Origin: Allacma fusca
Lineage: Eukaryota > Arthropoda > Collembola > Symphypleona > Sminthuridae
Direction: 5' to 3'
DNA length: 64,000 bases
NCBI GenBank assembly: GCA_947179485.1
Contig: OX359247.1
Location: 38,850,801-38,914,800 of the forward strand
Shown here: one piece after another, positions 11,515 to 22,298 of the stretch
Layout of the letters: the number at the start of each line of letters is the position of its first letter
Numbering within the stretch: the first letter of the stretch is position 1
Made by a program: the position numbers and the translations under genes
Notes under the pieces: generated by a model
Told to the model about the DNA's origin: nothing
Database searches by the model: none
The model's input: the letters and a program-made list of their open reading frames with translations, nothing else

Positions 11515-13102
11515 TAGTAGTCGGAACAGTACAATTCAGTTCAGTTTTTTTCAGTACAGTTCAATTCATTTGCTGAACTGAATTGAAACTAGATTTTCAA
11601 TTCAATTCAGTAAAAACAAATTCAGTTCAGTTCAAAATTTTGAATTGATTTGAACTGAACTTTTTTTTTAGATTTTTTTCGAGATTTTCAGACGGCACTG
11701 TTTTCCAAGCGCACAGCAGAAGGAACCTAAATAAAGGTTCAAATTGCCACTTAAAAGAACTGCAGAGTTTGCAACAGAGCTGCGCTCAAGTCAAGTAAAT
11801 CCCAAACTTGACCCTGAACTTGACTTGACCCTGATATTCAAGTAGGTTTTTCAGTCGGTCTTGAACTTGACGTTTCATGGTCAGACAATTACTTGAAAAT
11901 TCAGGGTCACGTACTCAAGTACTTTTCGCGTAACTTGAACCTGGTCAAGTATACTCAGGACAACTCTTGACTTGACAATGACTTGACCATGACCCGAACT
12001 TGAACTTGACTTGCATTGTCAAGTATTTTTCAAAATAGAAATAGTATTCACACTTACAACATTTATTATGATTTTTATTGATGAAACACTAAGTAATTAA
12101 TCTAATTAAATACTCTTGATAGTTATTACTGCATACCATTAATCGACTAAAACGTAGCAAATAACAATACAATAGTCTCTGCTAATTGTAATATAGAGTC
12201 TTTTAGGTGTAAGTAAATCAATTCCCATTGAATTTTGGTACTAATAATAACTGCTTGCGCTAACATTAAAGTTTGGGTTGCTTCACTGAAAATCGCCACA
12301 GTTCAACGTCCACGAGTACTTTTACTTAAGTAGCTTGACCCGATAACCACGCGTTTATTTTATGCAACAATGCCGTACAACAATTGAACGCTTGCTTTCA
12401 TAAGTGCTACTCGGAAGTTTTTATATTATTATTCTTTCGTTCACTAGTACAGCCGTGTCTTCCCAAGCGGATCTGGACATATTGAATCGTAACTCGAAAA
12501 TATGTTGTTTAGACGAATATGCATGGGTACGGAATCTCGGAGTAACGACAAAGACATTTTGAAAGAAAGCCTATTGAAGTATTTAGCGCCGCAACTTCGA
12601 TATACGTAACGTTTCGTTACTTGAATAAGTACTTGAAATACTCATGGTTCATGGTCAAGGATTTACACATTTTTACTTGACCATGAACATGACTTGACTC
12701 TCAAGTAGAAATTTTTGTCTTGACCATGATAACTACTTGACTTCAAATCTCAGGGTCAAGTAGATAAATAACTTGACCATGCCTTGAATGCTCAAGTATC
12801 TATTATATTTTACTTGACCATGACCCGAACTTGACCATGACTTGAAATACTCATGGTCTACTTGAACTTTAGCGCAGCTCTTTGCAAACGGTGGATTTTG
12901 TATTGAAATGTTTGGGGTAGAATGAATTGTTTGAACTGCAATAGTTCAAGGAAAACAATTCAGTTCAATTCAGGTGTATGAACTGGATCAATCGGTTCAG
13001 ATTTATCTTGAATTGAATCAAAAAAACTGAATTGAACTGAATTGAACTAAATTGAACTGAACTGAAAATTTCAAATTCAGAATTGAATTGATCCGAGTAC
13101 TA
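11515..13102. mobile_element. hAT-like element in the 5' leader of copy B
   Basis: The ends are inverted (TAGTAGTCGGA on the left; TAGTACTCGGA when the right end is complemented), with an exact 8-bp duplication AGCGACAG (11507-11514 and 13103-13110). In copy A the same position reads AGCGACAGCAGCAG without interruption, which is the empty site. Terminal arms are TTCAGTTCAATTCAG words, as in 9613-10114. The centre is replaced by a nested element at 11776-12881. It sits 47 bases upstream of the copy B start codon, so it separates the ancestral promoter from the gene. Confidence 0.88.
11776..12881. mobile_element. Nested element with CTTGACCATGACTTGA words
   Basis: The inverted ends are AGAGCTGCGCT and AGCGCAGCTCT. 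About 250 bases at each end are iterated TTGAACTTGACC-like words in opposite orientation. TTTGCAA lies on both sides, with one mismatch if the duplication is counted as 8 bp. It interrupts a GTTTGCAAAC-like stretch that is continuous in the related element at 9613-10114. The core, 12040-12600, is AT-rich without an ORF. Confidence 0.75.
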
Positions 13103-13148
13103 AGCGACAGCAGCAGTAACACTTTAGGTAACAGTAACACATTCCAAG

Positions 13149-15660
13149 ATGCGTCCCACTCCAAGATTCGTATGGCTATTTCACGGAATTGGATCTAACA
13201 TTCTGACAAAATTCTTTCTTATTCTGTTTCCTGTATTACTTCTGGTTAATTATGTAATATTTGGAATCGTAGTTCGCCCTATAGTTTGGTTCATATACAA
13301 ACTTTTTCGTCCAGAACTCAAGGGTTTTGTAAACGGTGTGAATGTAGTGTTTACTCAAGGGAAAGATATCAACTATCCCCTCAATATCGTTGGAATTGTT
13401 GTGGCCAATGGGAAAATAACAGCAAGTGACTTCCAGGAATCCATGCAAGAACGTATTTTATCTTTGAAAAAATCAAATGGGGATATTTTGTACGAAGGAC
13501 TTCAGATGTACTGGATAAAATTCCTTGGATACCCTTTTTGGAAAAAGGATAAGGATTTTGATCTGAAAAACCATATTAGGGATTACGACTACAAGGGTTA
13601 CTCTTTACCAAGCGAGCCCTCAGAATTAGACCTACACAATGCTGTAGGTAAATTAATTCAGGCCCCTTGGAAGAAGAACCGGAGCCCATGGGAAATACTT
13701 TTCATTCAAAACTATAAAGGACAGGATAGATCAGTTCACATCCTTCGAATGAATCACGTCTTGGCTGATGGACTGAGTATTTATGAAATGTACAGAGTGA
13801 TCACACAGAGTGAGTGGCGTGTACCCGGTGTCCAACTTTCAGAGCGGGCTTTGTCAAGGTGGGACCGACTTTATCTACTATTTAAAATGCCTTACGATGT
13901 AATAGTAAATCCCTCGGGAATATTAAGTTCCAAAAGACTACCGTTTCAAAAGGATAATACAAATGTGGAAACTATTTTCACAGTGAGTCCAGAAATCTCT
14001 GTTGATGTAATTAAATCGATAAAAAATTACTTCAAAGTGAATTATGCAGCAGTCATCTATTCCGCTTGCTCTGGAGCGATTGCAAGAGCTCTAGAACGTG
14101 CTGGACAAAACGTTCCAAAATATTACATGACTAGTGTTATTATTCCCAAGCCAAAGCATCCAGGGGGTCTCTGCATTCATGCGTGAGTCTCGGATTACAA
14201 TTTATTATATTTATAATTATATGTGATTTGTCTACATTTGTTAATAATTATTTGTATGGATATTACTAATATTTTTAATGTAACTAGTGTCTGTATATTC
14301 CAAATATTAATGGGATAATCTTTTAGAAATGATTTAAACCCTTTACCAGAAATTTCATATGTTTGCTTAGAGCAAAGCACAAAACTTTTGGCTTTCATCC
14401 CCTTCCCCTTGTTTATACCTGTACATACATATAAGGGACAACAATCCTACAGGGTGTTGCTTTTGTTGACCTAGGTCAATATTTCCGGTCACAATTGCCA
14501 GCTACGTAAAGTAAATTCGGGATTATTTGAAACTCAAAATATGAAAACATTTTGACACACTATATAACTTACAGTCACATCACAGTCACATCACCAACTC
14601 CTACAGTCGCCATTTGCAATATTGAGCTGGGGTAAATTAAATAAAGTGCAATAATTGCACAGTGCAGCCAATGCTTATCAATTTGGTAAGCGTATACTCG
14701 TCTTTTAAAGAAAATTGTGTGGTTAAAATATTAATTTTGACATTCTTACAAACTTCCCAACTTTGGTTCACGTTTTGGAACTCACAATGCTGACCTGGCT
14801 CAATGAAATGAGTTTTTGAAAATGGGGAATACAATTGTTTTTAAATGAGAGAACTACATATGTATTTCCCATCATTGTCCCTTATATGAGTTTGAAAATG
14901 TTTTGTGGCACCCCTTACTTGATTAAAATTCATGTAAAATTTGTTTCAGAGAAATATTGGTGGTGGTATTTCCATTGAGGTCCTCATCACCGGAAAAGCG
15001 TCTGAAGAAAGTTCAGAAGTGCTTAAAGACTTTGAGTAATTCCACAGCTGGGGGGACGTACAATGCCCTAGCCAAGACTTTAACTGTTTTTCCATGCAAA
15101 TTGATTTCATCAGGAGCCAAACTTTGGGATAGCATGGCTGGCACACTCAACGTAGCGTATGCGAATGTTGCAGTCACCGTTGGCCCCGATTATTACGACG
15201 GGATTGAGATCTCCGAACTTACAACTGCTAACAGTGTCGTCAATAGTTTGGGTAAGAGATTGTTATGACAAAAAGTAACATAAAAATATACATAATTATG
15301 TAAATACTCCAATATTTGTGTTAGCTTTATTGGGAGTCGTCTCGTGATTTGTAATGATTTGTAATGACTCTTATATGTATATAAATACGTGTGCTTTATC
15401 TTCTATTTGACACAATAATTATCCATTACGAAATATAGTAGTTAGAACAATACAATAGTATTAATACACATTTACAAAGGATAATATTCAATGGGTGATG
15501 TACCTCAACAGGCATGATGATATCCATGGGTGGAATTAATAATAAGCAACGAGTGAGCTTCTGCGTAAACAAAAATATGTTCGAATCAGAAGACATTGGA
15601 AGAAGTATGGGAACGTTTTTTGCAGAAGAGATTCAAGCGTTAGTGAATGCAACTACATGA
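13149..15660 (+). CDS. WS/DGAT-type O-acyltransferase, copy B (3 exons)
   Basis: Exons are 13149-14182, 14950-15251 and 15512-15660, giving 494 aa, in phase, with every splice site at the same codon as in copy A. The active-site motif is NHVLADG, as in A. The protein differs from A at scattered positions (for example LFHGIGSNILTKF near the N-terminus) and shows no disabling change. A transposon lies directly upstream and may have altered its expression. The probable function is the same as copy A, membrane acyl-CoA-dependent ester synthesis. Confidence 0.85.
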
Positions 15661-17172
15661 AATGTTGGTTAAAGCTTGTGGTGCCATCAATGATTAGAAG
15701 AAGAATAGTTTCAGTAAGTCCAGCTTGTATGTTGAGATTGGTTCTCATCAGTCGAAACATTAAAGTATAATTTAGATTTATTTGTTTTTAGAAATATCTA
15801 TAACTCCTCGCTTGTAATTTGAACGAGTGGAACGTCCTGATGATATATTCAAATTTACTCGCTATGAAGAATTTAAAGTATAGAATTATTTCCTGCCCTC
15901 TTCATTAACACTTCGTTCCCCGAGATCTTTCCAACATTCGTTTTGTTTGATAATTAAACACTTCAGAGCAAGGCCGATTCGTGGGTAAAATTATAATGGG
16001 CAAAGGTCACCAGAAATGGGTGGAATAAAAAAGAGTTAGTTCCAAAACGTATATTACATATAACAATTATTTTAATTATAATTTGATGTGTATAATGTTA
16101 TTGAAACAATGTTGGCCTAAAATGTATACGATAGTTTATTACTTCAATATGTTTTAAATATACCAAAATTCGGACTTATCTCTTTCGGGACAAAAATGGA
16201 TAAATCTAAAGGAAAGGATAAATCTAGATATTTTCACTATTTAGTTCAAAATTACTAGTAGATTGGAATTCTGGACCGCTTAAATTTCAGAGGTTTGTCG
16301 TTGTACAACCTCCTGTACAATTTTGTAGAATGAATTTAGGTCTTTTTGGTTCTTTTTACTTTTGAATGTGCACGTCTTGAATGTGTTTGCATAGCTGTAA
16401 ACATCTGTGGATGACCATTTAAATGAACATTAAATTGTTATGTGGAGTATTGGGGATAAAATGACGCCGTATTAATTTGCCATGAATTTCTTGATATTTG
16501 GTATTTATCCTCGTTTCTGGTTCCTTTCAATTTTTAACAGCCCTGGTGATTAAAATTTATGCATTACATAATTTAAAAATCAAATGCATATGTTTTTTTA
16601 CATTCTATGTCATTCAAACACATCACACTTATCTTACAATGAGTGGAAAGTGCGCATTTATGTTGTATTACTTTTGTTTCTGCTTTATTAATTTGTGCTC
16701 TCGTATTGATTTTATTCTTCGTAGCATTGTAATAAAAACAATTTCAACTGTGATAAAAATACGATTTAACCCAGGTCTATAGATACTTACATATGTGAAC
16801 CTTGATTATTGCAGATATGGTTGAGGGTAAACATGCACTCCAAATAAATACATGCAAAAATAACGAAGCACACTGACCTTCTCTCCTGAATTATCTGGTT
16901 TAAGCAACCTTAGGAATACTTTGTTATGGGGAAATTGTGGAGAACAAAAAAATTTCACACTTAATTATATAATTGGTGTCTTAATATTGTAGGAGGTAAC
17001 CTTTTTTCTCAAGTTCATGTGAAAATAATTTAAATGTTCTCTCATACGTAATTATCATTATATATAATTACATATATGTAGATATCTAATGATTCTATAA
17101 ACTGTCGCGTCAAATTGTTTTGATTTTATTTAAATGCCGTCTCCAACTGTAAAATGCACACTCACTCAGTAA
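15661..17172. other. Spacer between copies B and C
   Basis: It holds the 3' flank of unit B (to about 16325), the plus-strand partner of the inverted repeat (16390-16790), and about 380 bases of AT-rich DNA upstream of copy C. There is no further gene. Confidence 0.5.
16390..16790 (+). repeat. Plus-strand partner of inverted repeat 7117-7690
   Basis: About 400 bases match the complement of 7365-7690, including the strings GACCATTT and GAATTTCTTGATATTTGG. An open frame of 94 codons (16498-16782) crosses it without recognisable homology. Confidence 0.65.
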
Positions 17173-18392
17173 ATGTCTTTACCTACTCAAGATATTATCT
17201 TCAGTTCTGTGGAGAAAATGTATCTATCACCGAAAGCAGGTCGATTACGTCGAGTTGCTACTTCTGGATTAAATTTTGCTGTAGTATATCCCGTGTTGAT
17301 TGTATTGGGTAGTCTGCTGTCATTGATCTTTGTCCCCGCTGTTCCAATTGTGTGGATACTATCAAAGATTTTCCGTCCAGACCTAATCGGTTTTGTGGAA
17401 TCTGAGAAATCAATATTCATCCAAGGAGAGTCTAATAATTCTCCATCAAATGTCGTTTGTCTTTTCATCATGGCTGGGGCTATCAAAGCGGATTCTTACA
17501 TTCAGCATTTTCAAGAGCGTGTTTTTACACTCAAGCAACCCAATGGAAAGTTACTGTATGAGGGCTTCCAATTTTTCTGGACCCAGTACCTTGGATTTAC
17601 ATTTTGGAAAAAGGATGAGCGTTTTGACCTGAGAAATCACGTGAGGGACTATGATTACCAATCAGTTCCGTTGCCAAGCTCACCTGCGGATGCAGATTTA
17701 GAGAATGTGGTGGGGAGCATAATCAAAGCTCCATGGAAGCCTGAGCAAAGTCCCTGGGAGATTCTGTTCATCCACAACTACCAAGGGACGGGGAATACCG
17801 TCAAAATGCTTAGATTCGACCATGCGCTTGCGGATGGGTACAGCATCATTCAATTTTTTAGGGTTATTACACAAAGTGAGTGGCGTGTTCCGAATGTGCA
17901 CCTCTCACAGAGAAAGTTGTCTCCGTTGCAGAGACTAACTTTAGGATTTAGAATCATTAATGATTTATATTTTTCTGGGAAACAACTTTGGGGCCAAACA
18001 AAACTTCCGTTTCATAGGGAGAGTAGAAAGCAGGAACTAATTTTTTCAATGAGTCCAGCAATTCCTGTTGATATCATTAAGTCCATAAGAAAACATTTTA
18101 ATGTGAGTTACGCTGCTGTATGTTATGCTGCTGCTGCGGGGGCAATCGCACGTGCATTGGAACTCACCGGAGAAAAAGTTCCGAAAGAGTATGTCACAAA
18201 TGTGGTCTTGCCCAGGTCGAACCATCCTGGTGGACTTAGCATTCATTTGTAAGTTAATTGTGAGCTGATATAATAATTATTTAATAACTATAGAACGTAT
18301 ATTTTATAAACAAAAATTTCATGCATGATTCAATTTTTGTTCGATGTTTTAAAACGACAGGATTATTTTTTTCCAGAAATGTGTTACCTGGA

Positions 18393-18702
18393 AGTAGAGT
18401 GTTTGACCATATTACCAATGGTATTCCTTAACAAACCCATCGGGCAGTAATGGTAACCCGTCAGGTTCCCCATGTTAAGTGCATACACATGTACATAGTA
18501 CAGCTTTCACACATACACACACACACACACATATATATATACACACACATATACACACACACACACATATACACACACATATACACACATACACACACAT
18601 ACACATACACACACAAACACACACACACACCAATACTGAGAGGGAAAACAAAGCTTGTGACTGTCTCACAAGCAGTCATGTTAACCCACCGGGTTCCCAT
18701 AT
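18393..18702. repeat. Left terminal inverted repeat of the Polinton
   Basis: It pairs with 36345-36523. In the 77 bases from 18426 to 18502 there are six mismatches to the complement of the right end. Pairing resumes after the microsatellite at CACACCAATACTGAGAGG. A motif of the type TAACCCGNCGGGTTCCC occurs twice, near 18454 and near 18680. The arm is longer than the right one because of an AC-repeat expansion. Confidence 0.85.
18513..18632. repeat. (AC)n/(ACACAT)n microsatellite inside the left terminal repeat
   Basis: About 120 bases of ACACAC and ATACAC units lie where the right arm has only a few bases, so this is a lineage-specific expansion. Several long open frames called here are repeat artefacts. 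Confidence 0.95.
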
Positions 18703-19480
18703 GATTTACAATGGGAGAGGGTCTACAGAGCACTTACTGTGACTCTCCCATGTCCAACAAACAACGTCCAAGGGTAAAGTACACTTAGTATTCCATTACA
18801 ACGTTCCATATATACACGTGAGCGTATATATGCATGTAATTTGGGGATAATGTTTGTGTAAAGGCTCCAACTTTGTCTCAACTGGCACGGAAGCAATAAA
18901 CCAGCAATTATAAAGCATCACAGCTCAAACATCTATAGCTGGACTCAAATCCAGAAATGGGACGTTTCCAAGGGCCATTTCTTGAAAATAAGACAGCACA
19001 GACATTTGATATTTATTTCTTCATTTCTTCAATATTTCTAGAGATAATTGGTGAGAGAGTACTTAAAGATATCAAAAACAGCTTTAAATTTGGGGAAGCT
19101 ATAATAATTCAATTTTATTGAAATATTTGACACTTCTGGAAAGTAAAATCAAGAAATTTGATATTTAAAATACCAACGCAAAGTTTGGAACTAATTTTGT
19201 GCCCAACTCAAATCTCTCACACTTTCCTTGAAAACTGAGAGAGTACTTTATTGTCCACAAGCCCAGCACCCAAATTTCAAGGGTACTTCCCAGTCTCAGT
19301 ACTGAGACCAAGCATTTGAAGTTCCAATTCTCCAGTGATCACTAGTACTTTTTCTCCTGCCCAAACTTTTTGAAGTTTGAATTCTTCACAGTTTATTCCT
19401 ATATTTCTTCCCTAATTTTTATTTTGAACTTGAATTCACCACTGAACACTTATTCCTCTACTAATTATATTTTTGATAAA
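18703..19480. other. Left leader region of the Polinton, no gene
   Basis: About 780 bases between the terminal repeat and the first start codon. It should hold the promoter of the zinc-finger/polymerase transcript. No motif can be assigned with confidence. Confidence 0.5.
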
Positions 19481-22269
19481 ATGGAAGGACAAGACTACGA
19501 CAAACAAAAGTTTGTCCTTATTGTGAGTTGGATATGTCGTTCTTGCAAAACGCACTTCCCAGTGGAACGAATATTGGAGCATTCCAATATTGTGCATAAC
19601 TGTAAGTTCACAGATTCCCACAAGTGTTTACATCAATACATGTACAGTGCAAAGTTTAAGTGCAAGCGTTGCTGCAACTTTTTTGCAAGCACAGCATTAG
19701 CTGTTCATACGGATAATTGTTGGAACGATGACGAGAGAATTTTTCGCGAGGTCAAGATTCCACATGTCTGTCAGTCGTGCAATCAAGTAATTCCAGGTAA
19801 GAGATTTTATGTATAAAAACTACAGTTATAACACTTGAATGTAAAATGATTGGATATAGGTTAAACCACGCATGTATTGGAGTAGGTATTCTTATTGTTT
19901 GTTTGTTTAAAAATTATTAGATGTTGGAGAAGCTGGTACAACTGCTGAGAGTACAAAACCAGAGCCGATAGCACACTTTTCAGGAGCTGCGCCAACTGGG
20001 AGGATTACATCCCCAGTGTCGGAGGAGTTACAACAGCTCTATGATGACGATACTCTGGACCATCCTTCTAAAATAGGTACTATTTTAATGACTTATGTAT
20101 TTGTAGATATTAGCAAACTGACTTTACATTTAGTGACAATTAACAGGAACGCACAACACATGATGATATTTTAAACAATTATGTAATTATTACAGATGTA
20201 GTCGAAATTGAGTCAAGTGATGAGGAGCACCCAGAGACAGTCAACCCCAAGCAGGATCAGCAAACCAACTGGAAGAATTTTATGAAAAGTCGGGCTGCCC
20301 TGCAATCACGTAAGCTGTACAAATATTTCCAAGATTGAACTTGTATTTTTAAACTACAAAACAGGAGCAAGCAAATTCTATTATTAATATTAGTAGTAGT
20401 ATTAAAACAAAATTATTTTAAATACAGACTTAGCCGAAGTATGCAGGACACCTCCCCCTAATAGAAAAGTATGTGAATTTGAATGTTTTTCCCTGTTAAC
20501 TATTTTATAGAGATTACTATTACATACACATAAGATGATAGTTGTAACCAGTGCCACTTTTATTTTTTTGTATTTACTAGGCTCCGAAAACACCTGCAAC
20601 AGAGGTGAAACCCTGCAAAGTGGAATTGAGGCGTCTTCCTCCGAAGAGATTTCTCTTTGTTCGACGGACAGTCACAAAAAAAGCAATGGAAAATGTCATG
20701 GCAGAGGACACAGACAGCGACACGACCGTGGATCCAAAGCAGTCGATTGTCAACAGACACCTGGGAGATTCAGACCACTCCATGCAAGACGATCAAGTCG
20801 AATTCATACCAGCTGTTCAAAAGAAACGTCGACGCATTCTTATCGAAGACGACGAGAGCGAGGAGGAGGAAAAAGTGAGACTTGTTTGTATTCATTGTAT
20901 TAATTAAATGAAATGAAGTATATTAATTAAATGAAATCAAGTATATTAATTAAGTGAAATGAAGTATATTAATTAAATGAAATCAAGTATATTAAGTAAG
21001 TGAAATGAAGTATATTAATTAAATGAAATCAAGTATATTAATTAAATGAAATCAAGTATATTAATTAAATGAAATCAAGTATATTAATTAAATTAAATCA
21101 AGTATATTAATTTAATTCAATCACGTATATATTAATTAAAATAAGTCGAGTATATTAATTAAATTAAAGCAAGTATATTAATTATATTAAATTAAGTACA
21201 TATATATTAAATCAATTAAAACAACTATATTAATTAAACGATATCACAGCTTACGTATTTATTAGGTATATTAATTAAACATTATACTAATAATTCTAGA
21301 CGATAGACAAGAACATGGCAGAGATGTTTTTGGACGACGAAGCAGTAGAGAGCGATCTCGTGACAAGCGAGGACGAACTAGAAGAAGACGATTGTCACAG
21401 CACAACAAGCGAGGAGGAAGTCGACAGCGGGGCAGCCGTAATAGAAAACGTGGGAAAAGGTCCTCCTCCAGCAGCAGCAGTTACACAAGCCGTAGCAGCC
21501 ACAGGAACACCAGCTGCAGACACAGACGATTCACTGAATACAAACGTCGGAACACCGCCAAGTATAATTCCTCCAGCTCTAATTCTGGAGATTGGAGAAA
21601 CGTTTCATCGCAAGCCCACACAAAACGAAAGTCTAAACGACACAGTGCTCTTGTTAGCAAAAAAGATCGCCCACATCCGAGATGTATTAGACAGTGTCAA
21701 ATCAGGAATAACCGAATCCACCAAACAGGGAGAGTTCAATCAAAGGATTGTGACAGGTGTAGAAGAGGTAGAGCACAATCACATAGCTGCGTTTGTGAAA
21801 GAGACCCAGAGCACACCCACCGCGGAAGATGTGGAGGAAACTCTTCACGGTCCGATACCCGAAGACGTTCACAACGATCAACAGGAGATAGAGGAAGAGA
21901 CAGACAGAGTAATAATGATGAAATCCATAATACGCTCAACCGAGATTCAGGACCTAGCAAGCGTCATTACGGTAATCCATGTTCACATTAGTAGCGTATT
22001 CTGCACCAATAATTAAACGAATTGTTTAACAATGAAGTACCTTTGTACATTTATAATAAATACTTATGGGGAAAATACAACTGTTCAAGGATTCAAACGT
22101 TTGAATCTCTGTTTTCAATAATTACAGTTTGCATTGCGTAGCGTGAATATTATAAAGTACTAAGTATACCTCTTCTTATCAATTGTAGAAACTGCACTTG
22201 GAGCTGGAAGGCATCAAGTACAAGTTGGCGGAGCAGTCTCAAGAGAGGCAAGAGATGAACAAAGACTGA
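19481..22269 (+). CDS. Seven-exon Polinton gene: zinc-finger/acidic protein, 557 aa
   Basis: Exons are 19481-19796, 19921-20076, 20196-20309, 20428-20468, 20581-20874, 21300-21971 and 22189-22269. All have GT/AG borders and compatible phases; the total is 1,674 nt. Exon 1 carries Cys/His clusters (CRSCKTHF, CKRCCNFF, CQSCNQV) resembling zinc fingers. Exons 2-6 are acidic and probably disordered, with a basic patch PPKRFLFVRR in exon 5 and a helical part LLLAKKIAHIRDVLDSVK in exon 6. Exon 7 is a short coiled coil ending at TGA 22267-22269, 29 bases before the polymerase ATG. I do not recognise the family. A terminal-protein or replication-accessory role is a guess from position. Exons 5-7 are also open in a second frame that leads into polymerase if exon 4 (41 nt) is skipped; see findings. 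Confidence 0.65.
20897..21240. repeat. About 23-bp tandem repeat in Polinton intron 5
   Basis: Roughly fifteen degrading copies of a unit like ATTAATTAAATGAAATCAAGTAT fill most of the 425-nt intron 20875-21299. They keep that intron long and very AT-rich next to the dual-frame exons. Confidence 0.9.
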
Positions 22270-22298
22270 ATTCGGAAGCAGCTGTCGCAGCAGGTAGC

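Larger units (their letters stand above)
11095..16325 (+). repeat. Segmental duplication unit B
   Basis: Second copy of the block at 1-6390. Exons are nearly the same length as in A (1034, 302 and 149 nt). Intron 1 is only 767 nt because the transposon-bearing 2.8 kb of A is missing. The 5' leader is interrupted by an element at 11515-13102. Confidence 0.85.

Noticed and set aside
18450-18742. Four overlapping open frames on both strands around the AC repeat
   Set aside because: They encode His/Thr or Cys/Val repeats and are translations of the microsatellite in the Polinton left end.
20535-20580. ATG at 20535 as a start for the second frame of exon 5
   Set aside because: It lies in intron 4 directly before the acceptor and encodes a run of Phe/Leu/Tyr typical of a pyrimidine tract. 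Joining exon 3 to exon 5 is the simpler entry to that frame.
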